NCBI GenBank assembly: GCA_034434235.1
Contig: DAOTZV010000219.1
Span: 1 to 34,629, forward strand
From: CAKZKT01 sp034434235
Lineage (GTDB): Bacteria > Chloroflexota > Anaerolineae > CG2-30-64-16
Length of the DNA stretch: 34,629 nucleotides
Reading direction: 5' to 3'
The notes beneath the pieces are model-generated. The model saw nothing but the letters and a program-made list of their open reading frames with translations. It had not been told where the DNA came from and searched no databases. Every line of letters starts with the position of its first letter. Within the stretch, counting starts at the first letter, position 1. The position numbers and the translations under genes were made by a program. This document shows positions 1 through 7,565 of this stretch, in pieces.

Positions 1-64
1 CCGATCGACGCGCTGCGCTATGAATGAGCGCGCGGTGATGCGTCGCGGGCGGCCGCGCCGCTTC

Positions 65-98
65 ACGTGCCAGGCACCCTTCCAGGTGCCTGGCACGT
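65..98. repeat. Dispersed palindrome, copy 1
   Basis: Perfect 14-bp inverted repeat with arms ACGTGCCAGGCACC and GGTGCCTGGCACGT around a 6-nt loop. A nearly identical copy with longer arms is at 21127-21172. Here it ends 24 nt before the start codon of the SH3/TolB gene, immediately 5' of its Shine-Dalgarno sequence. It looks like a REP-type intergenic hairpin. No T-run follows, so it is not a classical terminator. Confidence 0.85.
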
Positions 99-121
99 CT
101 AAAGCATGGAGGGAGGAAAAA

Positions 122-1414
122 ATGCCAGCTCGTTCGTTTTTGACTCTGACGGCAATTGCATTGCTGCTGTTCGCGGTGGCCGGGCCTGCTTTGGCGGCCG
201 ACGGCCCGACGTTTGCCGTGGCGGTGGCCGCGCTCAACCTGCGCCAGGGGCCGGGCACGAACTACGCGATCCTGGACGTGTTGCGCGCCGGCGAAGCCGG
301 CGCGGTGACGGGCCGCGACGCGGCCGGCATCTGGTTGCAGGTGAAACTGGCCGATGGCCGCGCCGGCTGGGTGCACGGCGGCTATATCGCGGTGAACGGC
401 GATGTGGCCGGCGTACCGGTCGTCCAGGTTGCCGCCGCGCCCTGGACGACCGCCGCCAGGGGCAACACCATCGTCTTTCAGGCTTCCAGCGGCGGCCCGA
501 TCTACGCCATGAACGCCGACGGGACGAACCTGCGCTACCTGACGACCGGCATGGACCCGGCCCTCTCGCCCGACGGCCGCTGGGTGGCCTTCACGCGCTG
601 GATGGGGAGCAGCACGGGCGTCAAGGGCGACCTGTGGGTGATCGGCGTGGACGGCACCGGTGAGCGCAAGGTGCACGGCGACGTGCAGCAGCCCAAGTCG
701 CCTGTCTGGTCGAGCGACGGCAAGACGATCGTGATCAACATCCAGCGGGGTGTCTCGCTGAGCCGGCTGATGTGCATGCCCAAGGAGTTCAGCCTGCCGC
801 CGGAAGCGACCGACATCGAATACCGCGGCGATCTGATCTGCTTCAAGATCGCCCGGCCGTGGTGGCGCTTGCGCGCGGTGGATGTGGCCACGGGCGAGTT
901 TCGGGATCTGCCGGGCGATGTGATCTCCTTCGCGCCCACCCTCGATCCGCGCAACGCGTGGCGTCTGGTCTACGTCGGCGATCGGGGGTTGGTCAACCTG
1001 GACATGACGAACGGCAACACATGGCCCCTGACCGGCGATCCACAGGATCACAGCCCGACCTTTTCGCCCGACGGGAGCAAGATCGCTGTCAGCTATCGGC
1101 AGACGGATCATTGGGAGGTGCATGTCATGAACGCGGACGGCACCGGCCGCGTGCGGTTGACGCAGACGCCCATGACCGTGCTGGTTGATCAGCAGCTCAA
1201 GGGCCAGACCCCGCGCTCCTGGAACAACGCCGCGCCGGCCTGGTCGGCCGACGGCAAGCAGATCGCGTTCCTGTCCGATCGCAACGGCCGGTGGGAGATC
1301 TGGGTGATGAACGCCGACGGCTCCAACCAGCGCTTGCTCTTGCCTGCCAGCGCGCTGGGTGGCACGCCGATCCGCTACGAAGGGATGGAAGAACGCGTGA
1401 TTTCGTGGAGGTAG
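122..1414 (+). CDS. Secreted SH3b / TolB-type beta-propeller protein
   Basis: Predicted 430-residue exported protein. ATG at 122 is preferred over upstream in-frame starts because GGAGGGAGG lies just 5' of it and it opens a clean signal peptide (PARSFLTL, then a hydrophobic core ending ALAADG). Residues about 28-95 form a bacterial SH3 domain (LNLRQGPGTNYAIL, then GWVHGGYI). The rest carries repeated PD40/WD40-like blades with the TolB-style motif MNADGTNLRYLT...LSPDGRWVAFTR, repeated as SPDGSKIAVS and SADGKQIAFLSDRNGRWEIWVMNADGS. Such propellers bind proteins or glycans outside the membrane; no catalytic residues are recognisable. It is the first gene of a three-gene operon: the next start is 5 nt after its stop. 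Function beyond a cell-surface binding role is unknown. Confidence 0.85.
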   Translation: MPARSFLTLTAIALLLFAVAGPALAADGPTFAVAVAALNLRQGPGTNYAILDVLRAGEAGAVTGRDAAGIWLQVKLADGRAGWVHGGYIAVNGDVAGVPVVQVAAAPWTTAARGNTIVFQASSGGPIYAMNADGTNLRYLTTGMDPALSPDGRWVAFTRWMGSSTGVKGDLWVIGVDGTGERKVHGDVQQPKSPVWSSDGKTIVINIQRGVSLSRLMCMPKEFSLPPEATDIEYRGDLICFKIARPWWRLRAVDVATGEFRDLPGDVISFAPTLDPRNAWRLVYVGDRGLVNLDMTNGNTWPLTGDPQDHSPTFSPDGSKIAVSYRQTDHWEVHVMNADGTGRVRLTQTPMTVLVDQQLKGQTPRSWNNAAPAWSADGKQIAFLSDRNGRWEIWVMNADGSNQRLLLPASALGGTPIRYEGMEERVISWR

Positions 1415-1418
1415 CAGC

Positions 1419-1922
1419 GTGAAAGCAATCAAATGGATCTTGTTGGCCGCGCTGGTCGTGATCGCGGCGGCCACCGCATCGGGGGTGTTGGCGTACAACA
1501 TGGGCCGGCAGGAAGGGATCAAGGCCGGCATTGCCGCGCGCAATGAGTTCCTGCAAGCGCGCGGGATCGGCGCGGGGAACCTGCCGCAGGGCGGCGCGGC
1601 GGCCCCCGGCGCAAACGCGACCGGCCGCGCGGGCCAGGCCGGGATGGCGGGCAACTTCACGGCCGGCCAGGTGAAGTCCATCAGCGGCAACGAGCTCGAG
1701 ATCAGCACGGCCACATCGGTCACTAAGGTCAAGTTGACCGACAAGACACAGGTCGAGAAGACCGTCGCCGGCTCGCCGGCCGACATCAAGGTGGGCGATC
1801 GGGTGGTCGTGCAGGGGACCCGGGCGGCCGATGGCTCGCTGGAGGCGAACATGATCCAGCTCGGCGGCGGCCGCTTTGGCGGTCCGGGCGCGGCCGCCGG
1901 CCAGGGGCAGGGTGGTCAGTGA
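1419..1922 (+). CDS. DUF5666-like membrane-anchored protein
   Basis: Predicted 167 residues, GTG start with GGAGG seven bases upstream. An N-terminal hydrophobic helix (residues about 5-25, WILLAALVVIAAATASGVLAY) is followed by a Gly/Ala-rich linker, then a small beta-rich domain with the pattern GQVKSISGNELEIST...VKLTDKTQVEK...DIKVGDRVVVQGTRAADGSLEANMIQL. This is the usual shape of DUF5666-type OB-like domains: internal beta repeats ending in a G-D-x-V-x-V-x-G turn. The C-terminus is Gly/Gln-rich. Its stop overlaps the start of the MarR gene (GTGATG), so the two are probably translationally coupled. The role is unknown; a periplasmic or cell-wall-facing domain is inferred from the anchor. 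Confidence 0.75.
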   Translation: MKAIKWILLAALVVIAAATASGVLAYNMGRQEGIKAGIAARNEFLQARGIGAGNLPQGGAAAPGANATGRAGQAGMAGNFTAGQVKSISGNELEISTATSVTKVKLTDKTQVEKTVAGSPADIKVGDRVVVQGTRAADGSLEANMIQLGGGRFGGPGAAAGQGQGGQ

Positions 1923-2464
1923 TGCAACCTTTGGCCGCTCCGGCCGGCCCGGATGACGAGTTCGGCGGCCGCGCCGAGGAGATCCGCACGCTGATCGCGC
2001 TGATCAGCAAGTGCATCATGCGCGACCTGGACCGTCGTCTGGAAGCCAGCGGCGCCGGCATCAGCGGGCCGCAGTTCGGGGTCATGCGCCTGCTGAGCCA
2101 GGAGAGCGCCACCATCAGCGAGCTGAGCGGCCGGCTCATGTTGGCGCCGGCGACCCTGGTGCCGGTGGTGGACACGCTGGAGCGAAAGGGACTCGTGCAG
2201 CGCGGCACCGATCCTCGAGACCGTCGCCGCGTCCCGTTGCTGTTAACCGATGCCGGCGCCCAGGCGGTGGCGCGGGTCGTAGAGGCATCCGAAGCGGATT
2301 CCCTCGCGCAAGCTCTGGCCAACCTGGGCGCGGAGAAGGCCCGGCAGTTGCACGCGCTCCTGCGCGAGCTCGTCAACTACCTGGCCGCGGACGACCTCCT
2401 GCGCGATCGAGCCGCGCTGGCGATCCTGGACGGATCGCCGAACGTCATTACTGATCACGGGTAG
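1922..2464 (+). CDS. MarR-family transcriptional regulator
   Basis: Predicted 180 residues from ATG 1922; an equally placed GTG at 1919 would add one residue. The winged helix-turn-helix is clear: ISGPQFGVMRLLSQE (helix before the HTH), ATISELSGRLMLAPATLVPVVDTLERKGLVQR (HTH), then the wing DPRDRRRVPLLLTDAG, the DxRxxR signature of MarR proteins. Flanking helices at both ends would form the dimer interface. MarR proteins usually repress neighbouring genes and release DNA on binding small phenolic or oxidative ligands; the ligand cannot be predicted here. Because it is co-transcribed with the two upstream envelope genes, autoregulation of this operon is the simplest inference. Confidence 0.9.
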   Translation: MQPLAAPAGPDDEFGGRAEEIRTLIALISKCIMRDLDRRLEASGAGISGPQFGVMRLLSQESATISELSGRLMLAPATLVPVVDTLERKGLVQRGTDPRDRRRVPLLLTDAGAQAVARVVEASEADSLAQALANLGAEKARQLHALLRELVNYLAADDLLRDRAALAILDGSPNVITDHG

Positions 2465-2495
2465 TATACGCTGCTGGTCGGGCGCCTTTGCTCAT

Positions 2496-2525
2496 TTGTC
2501 AGTCTTGCGCACTATGAGTTACAAT
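2496..2525 (+). promoter_or_regulatory. Sigma70-type promoter for ppk1
   Basis: TTGTCA (2496-2501), an 18-bp spacer and TACAAT (2520-2525); each hexamer matches the consensus at 5 of 6 positions. It lies in the AT-richer part of the gap between the MarR gene and ppk1 and predicts a 5' leader of roughly 100 nt. Confidence 0.6.
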
Positions 2526-2557
2526 TAGCCAATTCTAACCGCCATACGCGGACGCAC

Positions 2558-2602
2558 CGCCGGGAGCGCATGGGCCCTACGCCCCTGCCAGTCGCTCCGG
2601 CG
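2558..2602 (+). other. Leader hairpin of ppk1
   Basis: CGCCGGGAGCG (2558-2568) can pair with CGCTCCGGCG (2593-2602) as ten base pairs with one bulged G, closing a 24-nt loop that contains GGGCCC. It sits inside the predicted ppk1 leader, 18 nt before the Shine-Dalgarno sequence. It may be an mRNA control element; no known riboswitch class is recognised. Confidence 0.4.
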
Positions 2603-2630
2603 CGTGAAGTCCGAAAACTGGAGGTAAGCA

Positions 2631-4769
2631 TTGGCTAGCGTGGAGACCTTGACATCGGCAAAGGCGCCGTTGGCTTTCGAGGCGCCGCCGGCTGAGATCA
2701 ACCTCAAAGATCCGTCCCTCTATTTCAACCGGGAGCTGAGCTGGATCGAGTTCAACCGTCGTGTGTTAGAAGAGGCGCAGGACCCGCGCCATCCACTGCT
2801 GGAGCGGGTCAAGTTCCTGGCGATCTTCAGCTCGAACCTCGACGAGTTCTTCATGATCCGCGTGTCGGGCTTGAAGGATCAGATCGCGGCCGGGGTGGTC
2901 AACGTGCCGCCCGACGGCATGACGCCGGCCCAGCAGCTTCAGCGCATCCGCAGCCTGGTCCTGCCGATGATGCAGGAGCAGCGTCGCGTTTTTTACGAGG
3001 AGATCCTGCCGGAGCTGGCAGCCAACGGCATCCGCATCGAGCGCTACCGCGATCTGGACGATGCCGATTGCGACCGCCTGCGCGCTTACTTCCAGACCGA
3101 GATCCTGCCGGTCCTGACGCCGCTTGCCTTCGATCCGGGCCGGCCCTTTCCTCACATCTCGAACCTCAGCCTGAACCTGGCCGTGATCGTGCGCGATGAC
3201 AGGGGGGAAGAGCACTTCAGTCGCATCAAGGTGCCCACCTCGCTCCCGCGGCTGATCCCATTGGAAGACGGCCGGCGCTTCGTCTGGCTCGAAGATGTGA
3301 TCGCCGGCAACCTGGACACCCTTTTCCCGGGCTACGAGGTGGTGGAATCGTACAGCTTCCGGGTGTTGCGCGACGCCGACCTGGAGATCCAGGAGGATGA
3401 GGCGCCCGATCTGTTGGAGACGATCGAACAGGGCCTGCGGCTGCGCCAGTTCGGGCCGGTGGTGCGCCTGGGGGTCGAGGCGGCCATGCCGGCCCACATG
3501 GTGGAACTGCTGCGCGAGAACCTCCAGGCCTCCGAAGATGACATCTATCCGCTCCAGCCGCCGCTCGGCATGAGCAGCCTGTGGGAGCTGGCGCGGCTCA
3601 ACCATCCTGAGCTGCGCGATCCGCCCTTTGTGCCGGCCGTGCCGCCCATGTTGCGCGACTTGAAGAGCCCGGAGGACATCTTCGCGGCCATCCGCCGGCA
3701 AGATATCCTGTTGCATCATCCATACGATTCGTTTGGCCCGGTGCTCGACTTCATCAAAGCGGCCGCCACCGACCCCGATGTACTGGCGATCAAGCAGACC
3801 CTCTACCGGGTGGGGCGCAACTCGCCGGTGGTAGACGCGCTGCTCGAGGCGCAGCGCAACGGCAAGCAGGTGGCGGTGCTGGTGGAGCTCAAGGCGCGCT
3901 TCGACGAGGAGAGCAACATCGGCTGGGCGCGCGCGTTGGAAGCCGAAGGGGTGCATGTGGTCTATGGTCTGGTGGGCCTGAAGACGCACAGCAAGATCAC
4001 GCTGGTCGTGCGCAAAGAGCCGCACGGCCTGCGCCGCTATCTGCACCTGGCGACGGGCAACTACAACCCGGTGACGGCCGGCATCTACACCGACCTGGGC
4101 CTGTTGACCTGCGATCCCGACATGGGCGCGGATGCGACCGAGCTCTTCAACACCTTGACGGGCTATTCCCGACAAACGTACTATCGCAGCCTGGTGGTGG
4201 CCCCGCGCGGGATGCGCGAGCGGATCGAAGACCTGATCGAGCGCGAGATCGCGCATCAGCTTGCGGGTCGCGGGGGCCGGCTCATCTTCAAGCTGAACGC
4301 GCTGGTGGACGATCGGCTGATCCGCAAGCTCTACCAGGCGTCGCAGGCCGGCGTGCAGATCGACCTGATCGTGCGCGGCATCTGTTGCCTGCGGCCGGGC
4401 GTCCCGGGCGTCAGCGAGAACATCCGGGTGATCAGCATCGTGGGCCGTTTCCTGGAGCACAGCCGCATTTACTACTTCGAGAACGGCGGCGAGCCCGAGG
4501 TGTATCTGGGGAGCGCCGACCTGATGCCGCGCAACCTGGATCGCCGCGTCGAGGTCATCTTCCCGATCAAGGATCCGGCCATCCGGGCCTATATCCGCGG
4601 CGCCATCCTGGAGGTGGAGCTGCACAACAACACCAGCGCCCGCGTCCTCCAGCCCGATGGCACCTACGTTCGTCGCCGGCCGGCGCCCGGCGAGCCGGCC
4701 ATTGACAGCCAGATGTGGCTGTTGAATCACCCGGCGCAAGGGGGCCACGGCGTTCATTTTCGGCTGTGA
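2631..4769 (+). CDS. ppk1: Polyphosphate kinase 1
   Basis: Predicted 712 residues, the normal PPK1 length. The enzyme reversibly polymerises the gamma-phosphate of ATP into polyphosphate. N-terminal domain: NRELSWIEFNRRVLEEA and FSSNLDEFFMIRVSGLKDQ (residues about 33-90). Core: DILLHHPYDSFGPVLDFI, then KARFDEESNIGWARALEAEGVHVVYG. The two PLD-like catalytic histidines are visible as H453 (GLKTHSK, the expected phospho-acceptor) and H610 (FLEHSRIYYF). HLATGNYNP and LGSADLMPRNLDRRVEV are also typical. The start is TTG, chosen because GGAGGT lies five bases upstream; no nearby in-frame ATG fits better. A promoter and a structured leader precede it, and folC follows after 16 nt, so the two are probably co-transcribed. 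Confidence 0.97.
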   Translation: MASVETLTSAKAPLAFEAPPAEINLKDPSLYFNRELSWIEFNRRVLEEAQDPRHPLLERVKFLAIFSSNLDEFFMIRVSGLKDQIAAGVVNVPPDGMTPAQQLQRIRSLVLPMMQEQRRVFYEEILPELAANGIRIERYRDLDDADCDRLRAYFQTEILPVLTPLAFDPGRPFPHISNLSLNLAVIVRDDRGEEHFSRIKVPTSLPRLIPLEDGRRFVWLEDVIAGNLDTLFPGYEVVESYSFRVLRDADLEIQEDEAPDLLETIEQGLRLRQFGPVVRLGVEAAMPAHMVELLRENLQASEDDIYPLQPPLGMSSLWELARLNHPELRDPPFVPAVPPMLRDLKSPEDIFAAIRRQDILLHHPYDSFGPVLDFIKAAATDPDVLAIKQTLYRVGRNSPVVDALLEAQRNGKQVAVLVELKARFDEESNIGWARALEAEGVHVVYGLVGLKTHSKITLVVRKEPHGLRRYLHLATGNYNPVTAGIYTDLGLLTCDPDMGADATELFNTLTGYSRQTYYRSLVVAPRGMRERIEDLIEREIAHQLAGRGGRLIFKLNALVDDRLIRKLYQASQAGVQIDLIVRGICCLRPGVPGVSENIRVISIVGRFLEHSRIYYFENGGEPEVYLGSADLMPRNLDRRVEVIFPIKDPAIRAYIRGAILEVELHNNTSARVLQPDGTYVRRRPAPGEPAIDSQMWLLNHPAQGGHGVHFRL

Positions 4770-4785
4770 CGGGAACGACGCGTTG

Positions 4786-6138
4786 ATGCCCACTTACGAG
4801 CAAAGCCTGGCGCGCCTGGAGCGCTTCGCCAACTACGAGATCAATCGCTCCGTGTCCTATGCGCCCGGCACCTTCGAGCTCGGCCGCATGCGGGCGCTTC
4901 TGGCCCGGCTGGGCGATCCCCACCGGGCCTATCCGTCCATCCACATCGCCGGCTCGAAGGGCAAAGGTTCGACCGCGGCGATGATCGAGGCCATATTGCG
5001 CCGCGGCGGCCATCGCACGGGGCTCTACATCTCCCCGCATCTGCACTCCTTCGGCGAACGGATCCAGGTGGCCGGCGCGGCCATCTCCGAGGAGGAGTTC
5101 GCCGGCCTGGTGGACGAGCTGTTGCCCCATGCCGAAACGGTGCCGGGCATCACCTGGTTCGAGCTGATCACGGCCCTGGCGTTCTTGCATTACGCCCGCC
5201 GGCGCGTTGACGTGGCGGTGATCGAGGTAGGCCTGGGCGGCCGGCTCGACGCGACGAACGTGATTACCCCGCTGGTGAGTGTCATCACCTCGCTCAGCTA
5301 CGAACATACGGCGTGGCTGGGCGACACGTTGGCGCAGATCGCGTTCGAGAAGGCGGGCATCATCAAGCCGCACGTGCCGGTCGTCTGCGCGCCGCAGGAG
5401 GCCGAGGCGTTGGCCGTGATCGAGCGCGTGTGCGCGGAGCGCCACGCGACGCTGGCCCTGGTCGGCCGGGAATGGGAGGCGCGGCCGGGCCCCATCCACG
5501 AGCAAGGGCAGTCGTTCGAGGTGCGCTGTCCGGTCGGGGTGCCGGCCGGGGTCGCGGCCGTCGGCTGGCGGGCCGGCGAGTGGCTGCGCTTCGATCTGCC
5601 GCTCATCGGCCGGCACCAGATCGTCAACGCGACGTGCGCACTCGCGGCGGTGGTTCAGGCCGCGGCCGCCGGCCTGGCGGTGACGGTCGAGGCCGCGGCC
5701 GATGGTTTGCGGGCCGTCCACTGGCCGGGTCGGGGCGAGGTACTGGCGCGCGATCCACTGGTGATCGCCGACGGCGCGCATAACGGCGATTCGGCGCGCA
5801 AGCTGGTGGCGATGTTGGAGGAGTGGTTCCCCGGCCGGCGCTGGACCTTCGTCGTCGGCACCCTGTCCGACAAGGATCATGCCGCCATCCTGCGCGAGCT
5901 GATCCCCGCGGCGGCGCATCTGCTGGTGACGCGCTCGCAATCCGGCCGGGCGACCGACCCCGAGCTCCTGGCCGGGATTGCCCGGCGCCTGGGCGCGGAC
6001 GCGCGGGTGGTGGACGCCGTGCCCGCGGCGCTGGAGCAGGCGCTGGCCTTCGGCGAGGCCGTGTGCCTCACCGGCTCGCTGAGCATCGCGGCCGAGGCGC
6101 GCGCCGCGTGGGCCGCGCGTTCTGTACGGCGAACTTAA
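4786..6138 (+). CDS. folC: Folylpolyglutamate / dihydrofolate synthase
   Basis: Predicted 450 residues, an Mur-ligase-type ATP-dependent enzyme that adds glutamate to (dihydro)folate or dihydropteroate. The P-loop is AGSKGKGST (residues 55-63), followed by LYISPHLHSFGERIQV, AVIEVGLGGRLDATNVI (the FolC signature) and SYEHTAWLGDTLAQIAFEKAGIIK. The C-terminal domain carries VIADGAHNGDSARKL and TGSLSIAAEARAAW. ATG 4786 is preferred to the TTG one codon earlier. The last residues (VRRT) and the TAA stop lie inside a 26-bp palindromic repeat (6124-6149), so the repeat forms the 3' end of the gene. The next gene is a putative aminobenzoyl-glutamate-type hydrolase, a possible folate link, but it has its own promoter. 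Confidence 0.95.
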   Translation: MPTYEQSLARLERFANYEINRSVSYAPGTFELGRMRALLARLGDPHRAYPSIHIAGSKGKGSTAAMIEAILRRGGHRTGLYISPHLHSFGERIQVAGAAISEEEFAGLVDELLPHAETVPGITWFELITALAFLHYARRRVDVAVIEVGLGGRLDATNVITPLVSVITSLSYEHTAWLGDTLAQIAFEKAGIIKPHVPVVCAPQEAEALAVIERVCAERHATLALVGREWEARPGPIHEQGQSFEVRCPVGVPAGVAAVGWRAGEWLRFDLPLIGRHQIVNATCALAAVVQAAAAGLAVTVEAAADGLRAVHWPGRGEVLARDPLVIADGAHNGDSARKLVAMLEEWFPGRRWTFVVGTLSDKDHAAILRELIPAAAHLLVTRSQSGRATDPELLAGIARRLGADARVVDAVPAALEQALAFGEAVCLTGSLSIAAEARAAWAARSVRRT

Positions 6139-6175
6139 GTTCGCCCTACGTAGGACGAACTTAAGTTCGTCCTAC
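6124..6175. repeat. 26-bp palindrome array A (2 units)
   Basis: Two abutting 26-bp palindromes with the core CTTAAG. Unit A1 (6124-6149) has arms GTACGGCGAA and TTCGCCCTAC, with one mismatched pair. Unit A2 (6150-6175) has arms GTAGGACGAA and TTCGTCCTAC and is a perfect palindrome, extendable to 28 bp. The folC stop codon TAA is the centre of A1. Same family as 14581-14723 and 28825-28964. Confidence 0.9.
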
Positions 6176-6179
6176 GCAA

Positions 6180-6202
6180 GGCAAACCTACGGACGGTTTG
6201 CC
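6180..6202. other. Hairpin between array A and the M20 promoter
   Basis: GGCAAACC (6180-6187) pairs perfectly with GGTTTGCC (6195-6202) across a 7-nt loop. No T-run follows on either strand, so it is only a possible terminator or mRNA 3'-end stabiliser for folC. Confidence 0.5.
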
Positions 6203-6213
6203 GCGGCGGCCAT

Positions 6214-6242
6214 TTGACACCTCGCGGGTCCCATGCTAGAAT
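6214..6242 (+). promoter_or_regulatory. Strong sigma70 promoter for the M20 / ABC operon
   Basis: Perfect -35 TTGACA (6214-6219), 17-bp spacer, -10 TAGAAT (6237-6242) with an extended -10 (TGC directly upstream). Transcription would start near 6249, giving a leader of about 30 nt before ATG 6281. This is one of the best promoter matches in the window. Confidence 0.8.
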
Positions 6243-6280
6243 CTGCCCGCCTGACTCATCATCTCCCCTGAGTGTGCATT

Positions 6281-7468
6281 ATGCCTGATACAACAGCGTT
6301 GAAAGCACGAGCGCTTTCCGTCATTGACGAGCTGCGCGATGAATTCATCCGCATCAGCACGACGATCCACAGCCATCCCGAACTCGCATTCCGCGAGTTC
6401 GAATCGGCCGCGCTCCTGAGCAACACATTGGAGCAACACGGTTACACCGTCCAGCGCGGGATAGCCGGCCTGGAGACCGCCTTCCGGGCCGAGATCGGCG
6501 ACCCCGCGGCCGGGCCGACCGTGGCCCTGGTGGCCGAGTACGATGCCTTGCCCGAGATCGGCCATGCGTGCGGCCACAACATCATCGGCACCGCGGCCAT
6601 CGCGGCCGGCGTAGCCCTGCGGGCGGTGATGGACGAACTGAAGGGCCGGGTGGTCGTGGTGGGCGCGCCGGCCGAGGAAGGCGGCGGCGGCAAGGTGATC
6701 CTGGTGGAGCAGGGGGTCTTCGCCGATGTGGACGCGGCGATGATGGTGCACCCGGCCACCTACACCCTGGTGAACCGCGGCTCTCTCGCCTCGATCCGAC
6801 TGAACATCCAGTTCACGGGCAAGGCCTCGCATGCGGCCGCCGCGCCCGAAGACGGCATCAACGCGCTCGAAGCGATCATCCTCACCTTTAACAACGTCAA
6901 CGCGCTCCGGCTGCACCTGAAATCGGACGCGCGCGTGCACGGCATCATCACCCACGGCGGCACGGCCGTGAACATCATCCCCGATCACGCCGAGGCGGTG
7001 TTCAGCGTGCGCGCGGCCACCCAGTCCTACGCCGAAGAGGTCTTGCGGCGGGTCGTCCAGTGCGCCGAGGCGGCCGCGATCGCCACGGGCGCCCAGCTCA
7101 ACTGGACGTTCAAACCCGGCTACGCGGCCATGATCCCGAACGCGGTGCTGGGCCGCCTCTTTGCCGATAACTGGCGGGCCATCGGCGTCGAGGTGCGCGA
7201 TGCCATGCCCAACGAGCGCATGGGCTCCACCGACTTCGGCAACGTCAGCCAGGTCGTGCCCGCGATCCATCCCTATATCACCATCGCTCCGCCCGATACG
7301 GCCGGCCACACGATCGAGTTCCGCGAGGCGGCCGTTTCGCCCGCCGGCCACGCGGGCCTGATCAACGCGGCCAAGGCGATGGCGATGACGGCGATTGACC
7401 TGTTGGCCAATCCGGCGTTGGTGCACGCGGCGAAGGCCGAGCTCGCCGCGGCGCGGGAAAGGAGGTGA
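6281..7468 (+). CDS. M20-family amidohydrolase, AbgB-like
   Basis: Predicted 395-residue zinc-dependent amidohydrolase of the M20D group, which cleaves N-acyl or aminobenzoyl amino acids. Visible signatures are IHSHPELAFREFESA near the N-terminus, EYDALPEIGHACGHNIIGTAA (metal-binding ACGHN motif, residues about 82-102), GAPAEEGGGGKV (conserved catalytic and ligand acids) and a lid or dimerisation domain with QFTGKASHAAAAPEDGINALEA. The HIEF-like C-terminal motif is GHTIEFREAAVSPAGH. AbgB subunits hydrolyse p-aminobenzoyl-glutamate; the true substrate here is unproven. ATG 6281 is placed well behind the strong promoter. Just before its stop lies AAAGGAGGTGA, a perfect anti-16S match. It is followed by a peptide-type ABC transporter, suggesting uptake and hydrolysis of a peptide or amide substrate. 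Confidence 0.9.
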   Translation: MPDTTALKARALSVIDELRDEFIRISTTIHSHPELAFREFESAALLSNTLEQHGYTVQRGIAGLETAFRAEIGDPAAGPTVALVAEYDALPEIGHACGHNIIGTAAIAAGVALRAVMDELKGRVVVVGAPAEEGGGGKVILVEQGVFADVDAAMMVHPATYTLVNRGSLASIRLNIQFTGKASHAAAAPEDGINALEAIILTFNNVNALRLHLKSDARVHGIITHGGTAVNIIPDHAEAVFSVRAATQSYAEEVLRRVVQCAEAAAIATGAQLNWTFKPGYAAMIPNAVLGRLFADNWRAIGVEVRDAMPNERMGSTDFGNVSQVVPAIHPYITIAPPDTAGHTIEFREAAVSPAGHAGLINAAKAMAMTAIDLLANPALVHAAKAELAAARERR

Positions 7469-7472
7469 TGCA

Positions 7473-7565
7473 TTGGCCGGTGCGATTGAGCGAGCTTGCA
7501 GCCGGTCTGCGACCGGCGCCCCCGAAAGATACCATTCAACAGCCCAGAAAGGGAGGAGGCCATGA
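7473..7565 (+). CDS. Possible short leader ORF before the ABC receptor
   Basis: A 30-codon frame opening with TTG 7473, eight bases beyond an ideal Shine-Dalgarno (AAAGGAGGTGA, 7458-7468) located at the end of the M20 gene. It closes with TGA 7563-7565, overlapping the ATG of the receptor gene as ATGA. The translation starts MAGAIERACSRSATG. The ideal ribosome site and the coupled ATGA overlap are suggestive, but no homology is recognisable and it may simply be the untranslated spacer. Confidence 0.3.
   Translation: MAGAIERACSRSATGAPERYHSTAQKGRRP
7501..7517. other. Short perfect hairpin in the M20-receptor gap
   Basis: GCCGGTC, loop TGC, GACCGGC: a perfect 7-bp stem 45 nt upstream of the receptor start. 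There is no T-run. It could protect or partition the mRNA between the enzyme and the abundant binding protein. Confidence 0.45.

Noticed and set aside
1..27. Possible 3' end of an upstream gene (PIDALRYE then TGA)
   Set aside because: Only eight codons are visible; nothing distinguishes it from chance.
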